From Microbacterium sp. Se63.02b (lineage in GTDB: Bacteria; Actinomycetota; Actinomycetes; Actinomycetales; Microbacteriaceae), in the NCBI RefSeq assembly GCF_014171575.1, contig NZ_CP050453.1, positions 1,984,001 through 2,048,000 on the forward strand: a stretch of 64,000 nt of DNA. Reading direction: 5' to 3'. Under the pieces are notes generated by a model. That model did not search any database, had not been told where the DNA came from, and worked only from the letters and a program-made list of their open reading frames with translations. Of this stretch, positions 27,576 to 36,849 are shown one piece after another. The first letter of the stretch is position 1. Each line of letters starts with the position of its first letter. The position numbers and the translations under genes are program-made.

Positions 27576-30046
27576 GCTCGCCCTCCGACAGGTACGCGCA
27601 GGCGCAGCAGTCAGCGGAGCATCCGGAGTCGACGGCCTTCGCGGCGTTGCAGAAGTTCCAACTCGATCCCTTCCAGATCGCGGGATGCCACGCCTTGGAG
27701 AACGGGCGCAGCGTGCTCGTGGCCGCACCGACGGGCGCCGGCAAGACGATCGTCGGTGAGTTCGCCATCCATCTCGCGATGCAGACGCCGAACGACAAGG
27801 CGTTCTACACGACTCCGATGAAGGCGCTCTCGAACCAGAAATTCCGCGAACTGGTCGATGTCTACGGTGCCGATCAGGTGGGGTTGCTCACCGGCGACAC
27901 GAACATCAACGGCAACGCGCGCATCGTGGTGATGACCACCGAGGTGCTGCGCAACATGATCTACGCCGACTCCACGGCACTCCGCGACCTGCGGTTCGTG
28001 GTCATGGACGAGGTCCACTACCTCGCCGACCGGTTCCGAGGGGCTGTGTGGGAAGAGGTCATAATCCACCTTCCCCCGCGGGTGCGACTCGTCTCGTTGA
28101 GCGCCACGGTCTCGAACGCAGAGGAGTTCGGCGACTGGCTCGACACGGTACGCGGCGACACCGAGGTCATCGTCTCGGAGATCAGGCCCGTGCCGCTCGA
28201 GCAGCACGTCCTCGTGCGGGACGACCTCCTGCCTCTCTTCGACGACCGCGCCGGGCTCGCGACCGCGCAGGTCAATCAGGAACTGATGCGCATCCGGTCG
28301 TCGACCGGCTCGAACTACGACGGCAACCGTCAGACGCAGTCGTACCGCAGCGCCAGGCACGCGGGGCGTCAGGCTCAGCGACCGTCGCGCGGCGGTCGGC
28401 GACCGGTCCGCGCAGCCAACGCCCGTCGCATCGAGCGGATGGACCGACCGGAGGTCGTGCACCTGCTCGAACGAGCGAACCTGCTTCCGGCGATCTTCTT
28501 CATCTTCAGTCGTGTGGGCTGCGATGCGGCGGTGCAGCAGGTGCGGCGTGCGGGACTCCGATTGACGTCGGCGGAGGAGCGCGCGGAGATCCGCGCGATC
28601 GTCGAGGAGCGCACCAGGACGCTCCAGGATGAGGACCTGGACGTCCTCGGATACTGGGAGTGGCTGGACAACCTCGAGCGCGGTGTCGCCTCGCACCATG
28701 CCGGCCTGCTTCCCGCTTTCAAAGAGGTCGTCGAGGAGCTCTATCAGCGCAAGCTCGTGAAGGTGGTCTTCGCCACCGAGACGCTGGCCCTCGGCATCAA
28801 CATGCCGGCACGCACCGTCGTCCTCGAGAAGATGGAGAAGTTCAACGGCGAAGCGCGGGTCGCCATCACGTCGGGGGAGTACACCCAGCTCACCGGACGA
28901 GCGGGGCGGCGGGGGATCGACGTCGAGGGGCACGCGGTCGTGCAGTGGTCCGAGGGGATGGACCCGCAGGCCGTGGCCGCACTCGCGTCACGTCGCACGT
29001 ATCCGCTGAACTCGAGCTTCCGGCCGACCTACAACATGGCCGTGAACCTGATCGACATGTTCGGCAAAGCCAGAGCACGGCAGATCCTCGAATCGTCATT
29101 CGCGCAGTTCCAGGCCGATCGCGCCGTCGTCGGGCTGGCGCGACAGGTTCGCGAGGCGGAAGAGTCCCTCGCCGGCTACCAGAGCGCGATGGCGTGCGAG
29201 CGCGGGGATTTCCCCGAGTACGCGGCCATCCGTCGCGAGCTGAGCGACCTCGAGAAGAAGAACCGCCAGGACAGCAGCGCCCCCAGGGCCTCGCGGGACA
29301 AGCGGATGAAGCGTATCCAGACTCTGCGCACGCAGATGCAGCGTCACCCGTGTCATCGCTGCCCCGATCGCGAGGCGCATGCCCGGTGGGCCGAGAGGTA
29401 CTGGAAGCTCAAGCGTCAGACCGATCGGACACGGCGCCAGATCGAGACCCGCACCGGAACGGTGGCTCGGGTCTTCGACCGCGTCGTGGAGGTGCTCGAG
29501 AGTCTGCAATACCTCACCGAGCACGACGGAGAGACCATCTTGACGGATGCCGGACGCACGATGCGGCGAATCTACGGCGAACGAGATCTCCTCGTGGCGG
29601 AATCACTTCGACAGGGACTCTGGGCCGGCCTCGATGCCCCGTCGCTCGCAGCGATGGCGTGCTGCCTGGTGTACGAACCTCGACGTGACGAGGCGAACTC
29701 GGGGGAGCGAGGCCTTCCTCGAGGGGCGTTCCGTTCCGCCTATGAGAAGACCACGACGCTCTGGGCCGAGCTCGACGACCTCGAGCAGGATCATCATCTC
29801 CCCGGCAGCGAACCACTCGCGGCGGGTCTTGCCGGTGCCATGCACAGCTGGGCGCGTGGCGGGATGCTCGATCGGGTACTGATCGATGCCGACATGGCGG
29901 CAGGCGACTTCGTGCGCTGGGCGAAGCAGACGATCGATCTGCTCGATCAGCTCTCGATCGTCGCGGAAGACGCGGCACTCGCCCGCACCGCCCGCAGCGC
30001 GCTCGACGGTGTCCGGCGCGGCATCGTGGCGTACTCGTCGATGTGA
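27572..30046 (+). CDS. helY: Ski2/Mtr4-like superfamily 2 RNA helicase HelY
   Basis: The 824-residue protein has motif I AAPTGAGKTIVGEFAIH, motif II DEVHYLAD (DEVH box), motif III SLSATVSNAEEF, and the C-terminal motifs LALGINMPARTVVLEK and QLTGRAGRRGIDVEG. A winged-helix and ratchet-like helical C-terminal region follows, as in Ski2-like enzymes, with a Cys pair (HPCHRCPDREAH) that resembles a small zinc site. It probably unwinds structured RNA in turnover. ATG 27572 overlaps the tatC stop. Gene order pafBC-tatAC-helY is conserved in actinobacteria. Confidence 0.94.
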   Translation: MSSPSDRYAQAQQSAEHPESTAFAALQKFQLDPFQIAGCHALENGRSVLVAAPTGAGKTIVGEFAIHLAMQTPNDKAFYTTPMKALSNQKFRELVDVYGADQVGLLTGDTNINGNARIVVMTTEVLRNMIYADSTALRDLRFVVMDEVHYLADRFRGAVWEEVIIHLPPRVRLVSLSATVSNAEEFGDWLDTVRGDTEVIVSEIRPVPLEQHVLVRDDLLPLFDDRAGLATAQVNQELMRIRSSTGSNYDGNRQTQSYRSARHAGRQAQRPSRGGRRPVRAANARRIERMDRPEVVHLLERANLLPAIFFIFSRVGCDAAVQQVRRAGLRLTSAEERAEIRAIVEERTRTLQDEDLDVLGYWEWLDNLERGVASHHAGLLPAFKEVVEELYQRKLVKVVFATETLALGINMPARTVVLEKMEKFNGEARVAITSGEYTQLTGRAGRRGIDVEGHAVVQWSEGMDPQAVAALASRRTYPLNSSFRPTYNMAVNLIDMFGKARARQILESSFAQFQADRAVVGLARQVREAEESLAGYQSAMACERGDFPEYAAIRRELSDLEKKNRQDSSAPRASRDKRMKRIQTLRTQMQRHPCHRCPDREAHARWAERYWKLKRQTDRTRRQIETRTGTVARVFDRVVEVLESLQYLTEHDGETILTDAGRTMRRIYGERDLLVAESLRQGLWAGLDAPSLAAMACCLVYEPRRDEANSGERGLPRGAFRSAYEKTTTLWAELDDLEQDHHLPGSEPLAAGLAGAMHSWARGGMLDRVLIDADMAAGDFVRWAKQTIDLLDQLSIVAEDAALARTARSALDGVRRGIVAYSSM

Positions 30047-30057
30047 GAAGGATGACG

Positions 30058-31581
30058 ATGCCGGACTCCCGAGCGCCGCAGCGCGCCATCCTGCCGTTGT
30101 GGGCTGCGGTCCTGAGCGCCGCCCTCTCCGCCGTGACGATGGACTTCGCCTACCCGGACGCGGCCGTCTGGGTACTGGCGTTTCCGGCGACGGCGCTCCT
30201 GCTGATCGCTCTGATCGGACGACGTCTCGGGGGAGCGGTACTGGTCGGACTCGTGTACGGCATCGTGTTCTTCGCGCTTCTGGTCTCCTGGACCTCCCGT
30301 TACCTCGGCCCGATCCCGTGGGCGGCGCTCAGTGTCGTGGAGGGCACCCTCACGGCGCTCGGCCTCATTCCGATCGCGCTGGCCTACCGCTGGCTGCCCC
30401 GCGCTTTCCCCGGCACCGCGGGACGCCTTCTGGGGCTTCCCGCGACTGTGGCGGCCCTCTGGGTGGGGCGAGAGCTGTTCGTCGGCTCCTGGCCCTACGG
30501 AGGCTTCCCCTGGGCCCGTATCGGGATGAGCCAGGCCCAGAGTCCGCTCGCGCCGATCTCGTCGTGGCTGGGAGTGAGTGGTCTCAGCTTCCTCATGGTG
30601 CTGTTCGTCGCGATGGCGGTCGAGGTTGTGCGTCTGCGGGCGTGGCGTCGGCCGCTGCTGCTGGTGACTCCCGCCGTGCTCGTGGCGGTTCTGCTGCTCA
30701 CCCCGTTGTACCCCACGGCCTCTGCAGGATCCATGCGTATCGCGGCGGTGCAGGGGAACGGGCCGACCGGGTATTTCGACGAACGCGAGCCGTTCGCTGT
30801 GGTCGACGCCCAGACCGAGGCGACGGTTCCGCTGTACGGGGACGATGTGGATCTCCTGGTCTGGCCCGAGGGATCACTCGACAGCGACCCGTTTCAGGAC
30901 GACTCGATGGGTCGGCGCCTGACTCTGGTATCGAACCGAATCGGCGCGCCCGTGCTCGCCAACGCGGCGACCGGCCGGGACGGGCTGTACTTCAACACGT
31001 CGATGCTGTGGCAGGACGACGGCACAGCGGATCAGCTGCACGACAAGAGGCACCCGGTGCCGTTCGGAGAGTACGTCCCGGATCGCGCCTTCTTCAACGC
31101 CCTGGCGCCCGACCTGATCGGTCTCATCCAGCGTGAATACACGCCGGGCTCCAACCCGCCGACCGTTGAAGTCGATGGTGTCCCCATCGGACTGGCGATC
31201 TGCTTCGACGTCATCTACGACGATGTGATCTGGGAAGGTCTCCGTGACGGCGCGGAAGTGCTGGTGTTCCAGACGAACAACGCCGACTTCCGCGGGACGG
31301 ACGAGAACCTGCAGCAGCTGGCCTTCGCACGGATGCGCGCGATCGAGACCGGACGCAGCGTCGTGAACGTCTCGACCGTCGGCACCAGCCAGGTGATCCG
31401 CGCGAACGGCACCACGGTGACGAGCCTCGACGCAGGCGAGGCCGGGGCGATGCTCGAGGATGTCGAGCTCCGCTCCGGCCTCACGGCTGGTGTGGTTCTG
31501 GGGCCCTGGGTCCAACAGCTGTTGCTGTGGGGTGGGCTGGGCGCGTTGGTCGTCGGGTGGTGGCGCGCCCGGAGGGGCTAA
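30058..31581 (+). CDS. lnt: Apolipoprotein N-acyltransferase Lnt
   Basis: Lnt adds the third acyl chain to the cysteine of lipoproteins in the membrane. The protein (507 residues from ATG 30058) has about six N-terminal helices and then a carbon-nitrogen hydrolase domain. That domain carries the catalytic Glu in LVWPEGSLDS, Lys in DKRHPVPFGEYVP, and Cys in GLAICFDVIYDD. Starts at GTG 30043 and ATG 30052 are also in frame; 30058 is preferred because AGAAGG sits 6 nt upstream. It overlaps rbpA by 4 nt at the 3' ends. The FKBP lipoprotein and Lgt in this window are part of the same maturation route. Confidence 0.94.
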   Translation: MPDSRAPQRAILPLWAAVLSAALSAVTMDFAYPDAAVWVLAFPATALLLIALIGRRLGGAVLVGLVYGIVFFALLVSWTSRYLGPIPWAALSVVEGTLTALGLIPIALAYRWLPRAFPGTAGRLLGLPATVAALWVGRELFVGSWPYGGFPWARIGMSQAQSPLAPISSWLGVSGLSFLMVLFVAMAVEVVRLRAWRRPLLLVTPAVLVAVLLLTPLYPTASAGSMRIAAVQGNGPTGYFDEREPFAVVDAQTEATVPLYGDDVDLLVWPEGSLDSDPFQDDSMGRRLTLVSNRIGAPVLANAATGRDGLYFNTSMLWQDDGTADQLHDKRHPVPFGEYVPDRAFFNALAPDLIGLIQREYTPGSNPPTVEVDGVPIGLAICFDVIYDDVIWEGLRDGAEVLVFQTNNADFRGTDENLQQLAFARMRAIETGRSVVNVSTVGTSQVIRANGTTVTSLDAGEAGAMLEDVELRSGLTAGVVLGPWVQQLLLWGGLGALVVGWWRARRG

Positions 31582-31961
31582 GCCCCGATCTTCTCGCGGG
31601 TGGGGTCTTCTCCTGCGCCTCGGCGGGCGCGGATGAAAGCGAGTCGCTCTTCGAGAAGCTCTTCGAGTTCCGCGCGCGTGCGACGCTCCATGAGCATGTC
31701 CCAGTGCGTGCGTGCTGCCTTCTCATCGCTCGCTTCGAGCGTGACGGCCTGGCCGTCGACGTTCAGGCGTGCTTCTGCGCCGCAGGCGCGGCACTCCCAG
31801 GTCTGGGGCGGTTCGGCGTCCGCCGCGAACATCAGGTTCGTGACGTGGCCGCAGGTGTCACAGGTGTAGGTGGTCTCACGGCGCTCCATGAAAACGACGC
31901 CCTCTTCGCTCTGTAGGCTCTGGGCGCCGAGTCGGATGCCGCGCAGGCTGCGATCTGCCAT
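31578..31961 (-). CDS. rbpA: RNA polymerase-binding protein RbpA
   Basis: RbpA is an actinobacterial-specific transcription factor that binds sigma-A and stabilises the open promoter complex. The 127-residue protein has the N-terminal MADRSLRGIRLGAQSLQSEE tail, a zinc-ribbon-like core with CDTCGH and CRACG pairs, the basic linker and the C-terminal sigma-interaction helices (AELEELLEERLAFIR). A GAGAGGA ribosome site precedes ATG 31961, and GTTATACC on the minus strand near 31986-31993 looks like a -10 element. Its presence confirms the actinobacterial origin. Confidence 0.97.
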   Translation of the reverse strand: MADRSLRGIRLGAQSLQSEEGVVFMERRETTYTCDTCGHVTNLMFAADAEPPQTWECRACGAEARLNVDGQAVTLEASDEKAARTHWDMLMERRTRAELEELLEERLAFIRARRGAGEDPTREKIGA

Positions 31962-32084
31962 TTTGTGGTCCTCTCGTCGCTGTCAGGTATAACGCTCCAG
32001 CCTGTGCGCTTCATCCACGCGGGCGGCTTCTCGGCGGAATTCACAGCGGAATCCCAGCGCCGGAGGTTATGGGGCGCGTCGGCG

Positions 32085-32860
32085 TCAGAGGGCGGCGAAG
32101 GCGCGCACGGCGACGTCCGCACGATCGGTGACGATCCCGTCCACACCCGATCCCACGAGTCGGCGCATGTCGTCGGGATCATTCACCGTCCAGACGTGGA
32201 TCTCGACCCCGAACCGGTGTGCGGCCCGCACGAGGGCAGGCGTGAGCACTCTGATGCCCGAGTGGCGTTCAGGGATCTGCAGCGCGTCGATCTCGCGGAG
32301 GACTCCCGCGGGGGAGAGGTGCAGAGCAGAGTACGCCCGTAATGCTGCGATCGTGCGACTGCCACCGGAGGTCGCCGGCCGGAGCGAGGCGCCCGCTCTT
32401 CGCACGGCATCGAGGGTCGCGCGGCGGTTGGTGTCGGCGAAACTGGTGACGAGGACGCGGTGGGTGTGCTCGGCGAGTACCGGACCGAGGGGCTCGGCGG
32501 CGGCCGGGGTCTTCACATCGATGTTGAATCTGACCTCAGGGAACGACGCGAGAGCCTCCTCGACTGTGAGCAGACCTCCGTGATCCGCGAAAGTCGCTCG
32601 GAGCTCCCGCGTGCCGACCTCGCGAACGGCGCGGGCGTCGCCGGTCAGCCGATGGAGCGTAGCGTCGTGGAACAGCACGACATTACCGTCCGCGGTCACC
32701 TGACAGTCGGTCTCGATGAACTCGGCGCCCGCGGCGTGCGCGGCCCCGAACGCGGCCGCCGAGTTCTCCCAGACACCGGAGTCCTCGCCCCCGTGGTGAT
32801 CAGACCGCGGTGGGCGAGGACTCGGGGGTGCCGTGCCTTGGAGAAGTACGGGTGCGTCAC
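32085..32860 (-). CDS. Glycerophosphodiester phosphodiesterase (frame broken as read)
   Basis: The enzyme hydrolyses glycerophosphodiesters to glycerol-3-phosphate. From GTG 32860 the product starts VTHPYFSKARHPRVLAHRGL, with the catalytic His-Arg. After one missing base in the C run 32788-32792 it continues with VWENSAAAFGAA, EFIETDCQVTADGNVVLFHD (metal-binding Glu/Asp and second His) and ends VDGIVTDRADVAVRAFAAL. Corrected length is about 258 residues, normal for cytoplasmic GDPD proteins. The start overlaps the SPFH stop by GTGA, so it is the third gene of a NfeD-SPFH-GDPD operon. Confidence 0.9.
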
Positions 32861-33786
32861 GCGCCCGGCAGCGTGTTCGTCGGGCCCTGGCCCGGCTTGG
32901 GCGTGAAGGCGCTGCCGATGCCCTTGAGAGCCTCCGTCAGCTCGCTCGGGATGATCCACAGCTTGTTGGACTGCCCCTCGCTGATCTTCGGCAGCATCTG
33001 AAGGTACTGGTACGCGAGGAGCTTGTCGTCCGGTTCGCCCTGGTGGATGGCGCTGAAGACGTTCTGGATCGCCTCTGCCTCACCCTGCGCGCGAAGAACG
33101 GCGGCCTGCTTATCTCCCTCTGCGCGGAGGATCTCCGCCTGACGGGCACCCTCCGCTTCGAGGATCGCGGACTGCTTGGTTCCCTCGGCCGTGAGGATCG
33201 CGGCGCGACGATCACGTTCTGCGCGCATCTGCTTCTCCATCGAATCCTGGATGGAGATGGGCGGGTCGATGGCCTTGAGCTCTACTCGGCCGACGCGGAT
33301 TCCCCACTTGCCGGTCGCCTCATCGAGCACCACGCGGAGCTGCCCGTTGATGTTGTCCCGGCTCGTCAGCGCTTCTTCGAGGTTGAGCCCACCCACGACG
33401 TTTCGCAGCGTGGTGGTGGTGAGCTGTTCCACGGCACCGAGGTAGTTCGCGATCTCATACGTCGCGGCGCGAGCATCGGTGACCTGGAAATACACCACGG
33501 TGTCGATCGACACGACGAGGTTGTCCTCGGTGATGACGGGCTGCGGAGGGAACGATACGACCTGCTCGCGCATGTCGATCAGCGGCCGGAGACGGTCGAT
33601 GAACGGCACCAGCAGGTTCAGACCGGGGGTGAGCGTCTTGTGGTAACGACCGAGACGCTCGACCACGCCGGCGGTGGCCTGCGGGATGATCCGGATCGCA
33701 CGCGCGACGGTGACCACCACGAAGATGAGCACCGCGATCGCGAGGATCCATCCGATCGCAGCGGGGATGAACGAGGCGTCGTCCAT
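32857..33786 (-). CDS. SPFH/Band 7 (stomatin-like) membrane protein
   Basis: A 309-residue protein with one N-terminal membrane helix (IGWILAIAVLIFVVVTVARA), a Band 7 domain (QATAGVVERLGRYHKTLTPG, SFPPQPVITEDNLVVSIDTV) and a long helical, Ala/Glu-rich coiled coil with repeated AEG units (residues ~200-250). SPFH proteins oligomerise as rings at membrane microdomains. It is paired with NfeD directly upstream, the common bacterial SPFH-NfeD module for membrane quality control. A continuous frame runs upstream, but ATG 33786 gives the correct N-terminus. Confidence 0.94.
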   Translation of the reverse strand: MDDASFIPAAIGWILAIAVLIFVVVTVARAIRIIPQATAGVVERLGRYHKTLTPGLNLLVPFIDRLRPLIDMREQVVSFPPQPVITEDNLVVSIDTVVYFQVTDARAATYEIANYLGAVEQLTTTTLRNVVGGLNLEEALTSRDNINGQLRVVLDEATGKWGIRVGRVELKAIDPPISIQDSMEKQMRAERDRRAAILTAEGTKQSAILEAEGARQAEILRAEGDKQAAVLRAQGEAEAIQNVFSAIHQGEPDDKLLAYQYLQMLPKISEGQSNKLWIIPSELTEALKGIGSAFTPKPGQGPTNTLPGA

Positions 33787-33797
33787 GGGTGGTACTC

Positions 33798-34271
33798 CTA
33801 GTCGTTGACGGGACGGACGATGGCGGTCGCGCCGTTGATCACGCTCACGGCGATCGGCGCGCCTGCAGGGATGGGGACGGGGGTCGAGCTGCGCGCGGTC
33901 CAGGTGTCGCCGTTGGCGAGCTTCGCCTGCCCCGAGATCTGCGTGATCTCGCTCAAGGCGATCCCTCTCAGGTCGAGGAGGGCATCGACATTGGACTTCG
34001 TGGGGTCCTCGCCGCGATGGAGCCGCCTGATGAGAGGCGGGCGGAGGAAGAGGATGAACAGGGCGGCCGCAGCCGCGGCGATGATCACCTGCACCCACAC
34101 CGGCACGCCGAGGAGATCGGTCACGAGCCCGACGACGCTGCCGAAGCTGAGCATGAGGAACGTGAAGTCGAGCGAGAGCATCTCGATGACGAGGAAGACG
34201 GCGATCAGGACCAGCCAGCCGATCCAAGCCCATTGGTCGATGAACGTGACGAATGTCGCGAAGTTGTCCAT
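33798..34271 (-). CDS. NfeD-family membrane protein (short form)
   Basis: The 157-residue protein has three to four hydrophobic segments (WIGWLVLIAVFLVIEMLSLD, FTFLMLSFGSVVGLVTDLLG, VIIAAAAAALFILFL) and a C-terminal OB-fold domain (LRGIALSEITQISGQAKLAN). The long-form serine protease domain is absent, so it is the truncated NfeD1b type that partners SPFH proteins. It lies 11 nt upstream of the SPFH gene in the same operon. Confidence 0.92.
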   Translation of the reverse strand: MDNFATFVTFIDQWAWIGWLVLIAVFLVIEMLSLDFTFLMLSFGSVVGLVTDLLGVPVWVQVIIAAAAAALFILFLRPPLIRRLHRGEDPTKSNVDALLDLRGIALSEITQISGQAKLANGDTWTARSSTPVPIPAGAPIAVSVINGATAIVRPVND

Positions 34272-34393
34272 GCGGCCTCCTTTGTGGTCAACGTATCACG
34301 CACGAGGGTGCTGATCGCGGTGCCGCAACGTGCGGTTGGTAGTGTGAGGGGGCCGTGCGATCACGGCTTTTTCACGCATCATGAGGAGTCACC

Positions 34394-35158
34394 GTGACCG
34401 ACGTTCTTCCCGCAGGATCCCTCGACGGCAAGGTCGCCCTTGTCACCGGTTCATCGCGGGGCATCGGCGCCGACACCGTCCGCTACCTCGCTGAGGCCGG
34501 TGCCGACGTCGTGATCAACTACCGGAACAAGGCGCCTCGGGCGGAGAAGCTCGCCGCGCAGCTGCGCGAGCTCGGTCGGCGCGCGCTGGTGGTCGGCGCA
34601 GACCTCACCGATCCCGCTTCCGTGGCGGAGATGTTCGACGCGATCCGTGCGGAGTACGGGCGCCTCGACGTCCTGGTGCTGAATGCGTCGGGCGGGATGG
34701 AATCGGGCATGGCCGAGGACTACGCCCTCACGCTGAATCGCGATGCACAGCTCAACGTCCTCGACGCCGCGACACCGCTGCTCGGTGACGGTGCTCGCGT
34801 CGTGTTCGTGACGAGCCACCAGGCGCACTTCATCCGCACGACGCCGACGATGCCCGAGTACGAGCCCGTCGCTCTCTCGAAGCGCGCAGGGGAGGACGCC
34901 TTGCGCGAGCTCATCCCCGGGCTGGCGGAGAAGGGGATCGGATTCACCGTCGTCTCCGGCGACATGATCGAAGGAACGATCACAGCCACTCTGCTCGAGC
35001 GGGCGAATCCCGGTGCTATCGCCGAACGTCGCGAGTCCGCGGGAAAGCTCTACAACGTCTCCGAGTTCGCGGCAGAGGTCGCCAAGGCCACAGTCGAGCC
35101 GGTGCCCTCCGACAACACCCGTCTCGTCGGAGACGTGAGCGCATTCGCCGCTGAGTAG
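34394..35158 (+). CDS. SDR-family oxidoreductase with atypical active site
   Basis: A 254-residue Rossmann-fold protein. The NAD(P)-binding motif VTGSSRGIGADTVRYLAEAG and the NASGG segment are intact, and the Ser (FVTSHQAHF) is present. At the expected YxxxK site the sequence is VALSKRAGED: the lysine is there, but the residue four before it is valine, with the nearest tyrosine three residues earlier (YEPVALSK). Catalysis by the standard tetrad is therefore doubtful. Start GTG 34394 follows GAGGAGT. A strong hairpin follows the stop. The substrate is unknown. Confidence 0.9.
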   Translation: MTDVLPAGSLDGKVALVTGSSRGIGADTVRYLAEAGADVVINYRNKAPRAEKLAAQLRELGRRALVVGADLTDPASVAEMFDAIRAEYGRLDVLVLNASGGMESGMAEDYALTLNRDAQLNVLDAATPLLGDGARVVFVTSHQAHFIRTTPTMPEYEPVALSKRAGEDALRELIPGLAEKGIGFTVVSGDMIEGTITATLLERANPGAIAERRESAGKLYNVSEFAAEVAKATVEPVPSDNTRLVGDVSAFAAE

Positions 35159-35172
35159 GCCCCGTGACAAAG

Positions 35173-35215
35173 GGGATCGGCCCCGTCCCGCACGATGCGG
35201 AACGGGGCCGATCCC
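35173..35215 (+). terminator. Hairpin terminator between the SDR and DUF308 genes
   Basis: A 14-bp stem (35173-35186 with 35202-35215) encloses a second 5-bp stem (CCGCA/TGCGG), starting 14 nt after the SDR stop. It can serve both convergent genes. Confidence 0.75.
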
Positions 35216-35231
35216 TTCGTCGAGGCTGCGG

Positions 35232-35828
35232 TCAGCTCGCGGCGCCGCCCTGGACGGCCGAGACGTACTCCTTCTCATCCTTGCCGATCGTGATCGCACG
35301 GACGATCTGGATGATCCCGAGCACCACCAGCGAGATACCCAGCAGCAGCCAGAACGCGAATCCGGCGATGATCGGCGAGAACAGCACGATGATGCCCGCG
35401 ATGATGCTGAGGATCGCGTAGAGCACCGTCCACACGCGCGAGCCGTCGCTGCCGAGGAGCGTCAGGGCGACCACGCCGTCGACGATCCAGCTCACGCCGA
35501 TGAAGATCACGACGACGAATGCGAGCGTCGCCGCGGCGACGTTGAGATTGAAGAAGGCTATGACGCCGGCGACGACATAGAGGAGCCCGAGGACGATGTG
35601 ACCGACACGGGCCCACCCGCCCTTGGCGCTGGAGAAGATGCCGAGACCGATGTAGACGAGACCGGCGATCACCAGGTAGGACGCGAAGATCGCCGTCACG
35701 ATGACGGCGGATTTCACCGGCCACACGAGGAGGACGATGCCGGCGAGGAGGGCCAGCACGCCCGCGACGGCGAGCGTGACGCGGATCGACTTGAACAGGG
35801 ACTTGGCTTCGTTGAGTGGTTCAGACAT
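35232..35828 (-). CDS. DUF308 (HdeD-like) six-helix membrane protein
   Basis: The 198-residue protein contains about six hydrophobic helices in three hairpin-like pairs (VTLAVAGVLALLAGIVLLVW, FASYLVIAGLVYIGLGIF, TLAFVVVIFIGVSWIVDGVV and others), the pattern of the HdeD/DUF308 family. HdeD has been linked to acid resistance in Escherichia coli, but the function of actinobacterial members is unknown. AAAGGGG lies before ATG 35828. It is divergent from the AraC-type gene. Confidence 0.88.
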   Translation of the reverse strand: MSEPLNEAKSLFKSIRVTLAVAGVLALLAGIVLLVWPVKSAVIVTAIFASYLVIAGLVYIGLGIFSSAKGGWARVGHIVLGLLYVVAGVIAFFNLNVAAATLAFVVVIFIGVSWIVDGVVALTLLGSDGSRVWTVLYAILSIIAGIIVLFSPIIAGFAFWLLLGISLVVLGIIQIVRAITIGKDEKEYVSAVQGGAAS

Positions 35829-35968
35829 GGTTGGGGACCCCTTTCTGAAAAGATCCTGTGAGGATGCCCCCTCAGGGTAGCGCCCTCGTGGGCCGGGATG
35901 GGGAGGAGACTTCGCCCGCGTTTCTCCAAGTCATGTGCGGACACGTGACGACATGGCAGGATCGACTC

Positions 35969-36409
35969 GTGACAGTCCCGGACGACTCCCGCCTGCGCGA
36001 ACTCGCGATCATGCGCAGGGTCAGGGACCGCATCGACCGCGAGTACGCCAAGCCGCTCGACGTGGAGGCGTTGGCGCGCGGCGTGCACATGTCGGCCGGC
36101 CACCTGAGCCGGCGCTTCCGCGACGCGTACGGTGAGTCGCCTTACTCGTATCTGATGACGCGGAGGATCGAGCGCGCGATGGCTCTGCTGCGACGAGGGG
36201 ACCTCTCTGTGACGGAAGTCTGCTTCGAAGTCGGCTGCTCCTCGCTCGGAACCTTCAGCACGAGATTCTCGGAACTGGTCGGTGTCGCACCCAGCGTGTA
36301 CCGTGAACGCGCCGCGAATGTCGAGGGGATCCCGGCGTTCCAGGCCAAACAGGTCACCAGACCGATCAGGAATCGAGAAGCGCCGCGCACCGACGCGCAC
36401 CTAACGTGA
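35969..36409 (+). CDS. AraC-family transcriptional regulator (DNA-binding domain only)
   Basis: The protein (146 residues from GTG 35969) is almost entirely an AraC DNA-binding domain: helix-turn-helix 1 LDVEALARGVHMSAGHLSRRF and helix-turn-helix 2 SVTEVCFEVGCSSLGTFSTRF, ending in the VGVAPSVYR signature. There is no sensor domain. An in-frame ORF starts at 35858, but the CAGGAT hexamer 6 nt before GTG 35969 suggests a leaderless start there. Its stop overlaps the following VOC gene (GTGA), a frequent pairing, suggesting control of that gene. Confidence 0.88.
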   Translation: MTVPDDSRLRELAIMRRVRDRIDREYAKPLDVEALARGVHMSAGHLSRRFRDAYGESPYSYLMTRRIERAMALLRRGDLSVTEVCFEVGCSSLGTFSTRFSELVGVAPSVYRERAANVEGIPAFQAKQVTRPIRNREAPRTDAHLT

Positions 36410-36414
36410 ACACC

Positions 36415-36822
36415 ATGAAGATCAGCATCCATTACGCCTTCCTGCCGCACACCGACGCCGACGCTGCCCTCGCCTTCTACCGGGACACCCTCGGCTTCGA
36501 GGTGCGCAACGATGTGGGCTACGACGGTCTCCGCTGGCTCACGGTGGGCCCAGAAGGGCAACCGGAGACATCGATCGTCCTGCATCCGCCGGCGACGGAC
36601 CCCGGCATCACCGACGTCGAGCGCCAGACGATCCTCGAGCTGATCGCCAAGGGCAGCTACGGGGCGCTCACGCTGGCGAGCGACGACGTCGACGAACTCT
36701 TCGATCGCCTCGTCGAGGGCGGGGCAGACGTCGTCCAAGAGCCGATGGACCAACCGTACGGGGTGCGTGACTGCGCCTTCCGAGACCCCGCGGGCAATCT
36801 GCTCCGTATCAACCAGGCCTGA
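36415..36822 (+). CDS. VOC-superfamily (glyoxalase/bleomycin-resistance fold) protein
   Basis: The 135-residue protein has two betaalphabetabetabeta modules: DADAALAFYRDTLGFEVRND in the first, and SDDVDELFDRLVEGGADVVQ with YGVRDCAFRDPAGNLLRIN in the second. The conserved metal-ligand-like Glu of enzymes is not obvious at the end (LLRINQA), so binding or catalytic role is uncertain. GTG 36406, which overlaps the AraC stop, is an alternative start. It lies immediately before the UvrA-like gene. Confidence 0.88.
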   Translation: MKISIHYAFLPHTDADAALAFYRDTLGFEVRNDVGYDGLRWLTVGPEGQPETSIVLHPPATDPGITDVERQTILELIAKGSYGALTLASDDVDELFDRLVEGGADVVQEPMDQPYGVRDCAFRDPAGNLLRINQA

Positions 36823-36849
36823 GCCTCACCCGAGACATCGAAGGACGCC

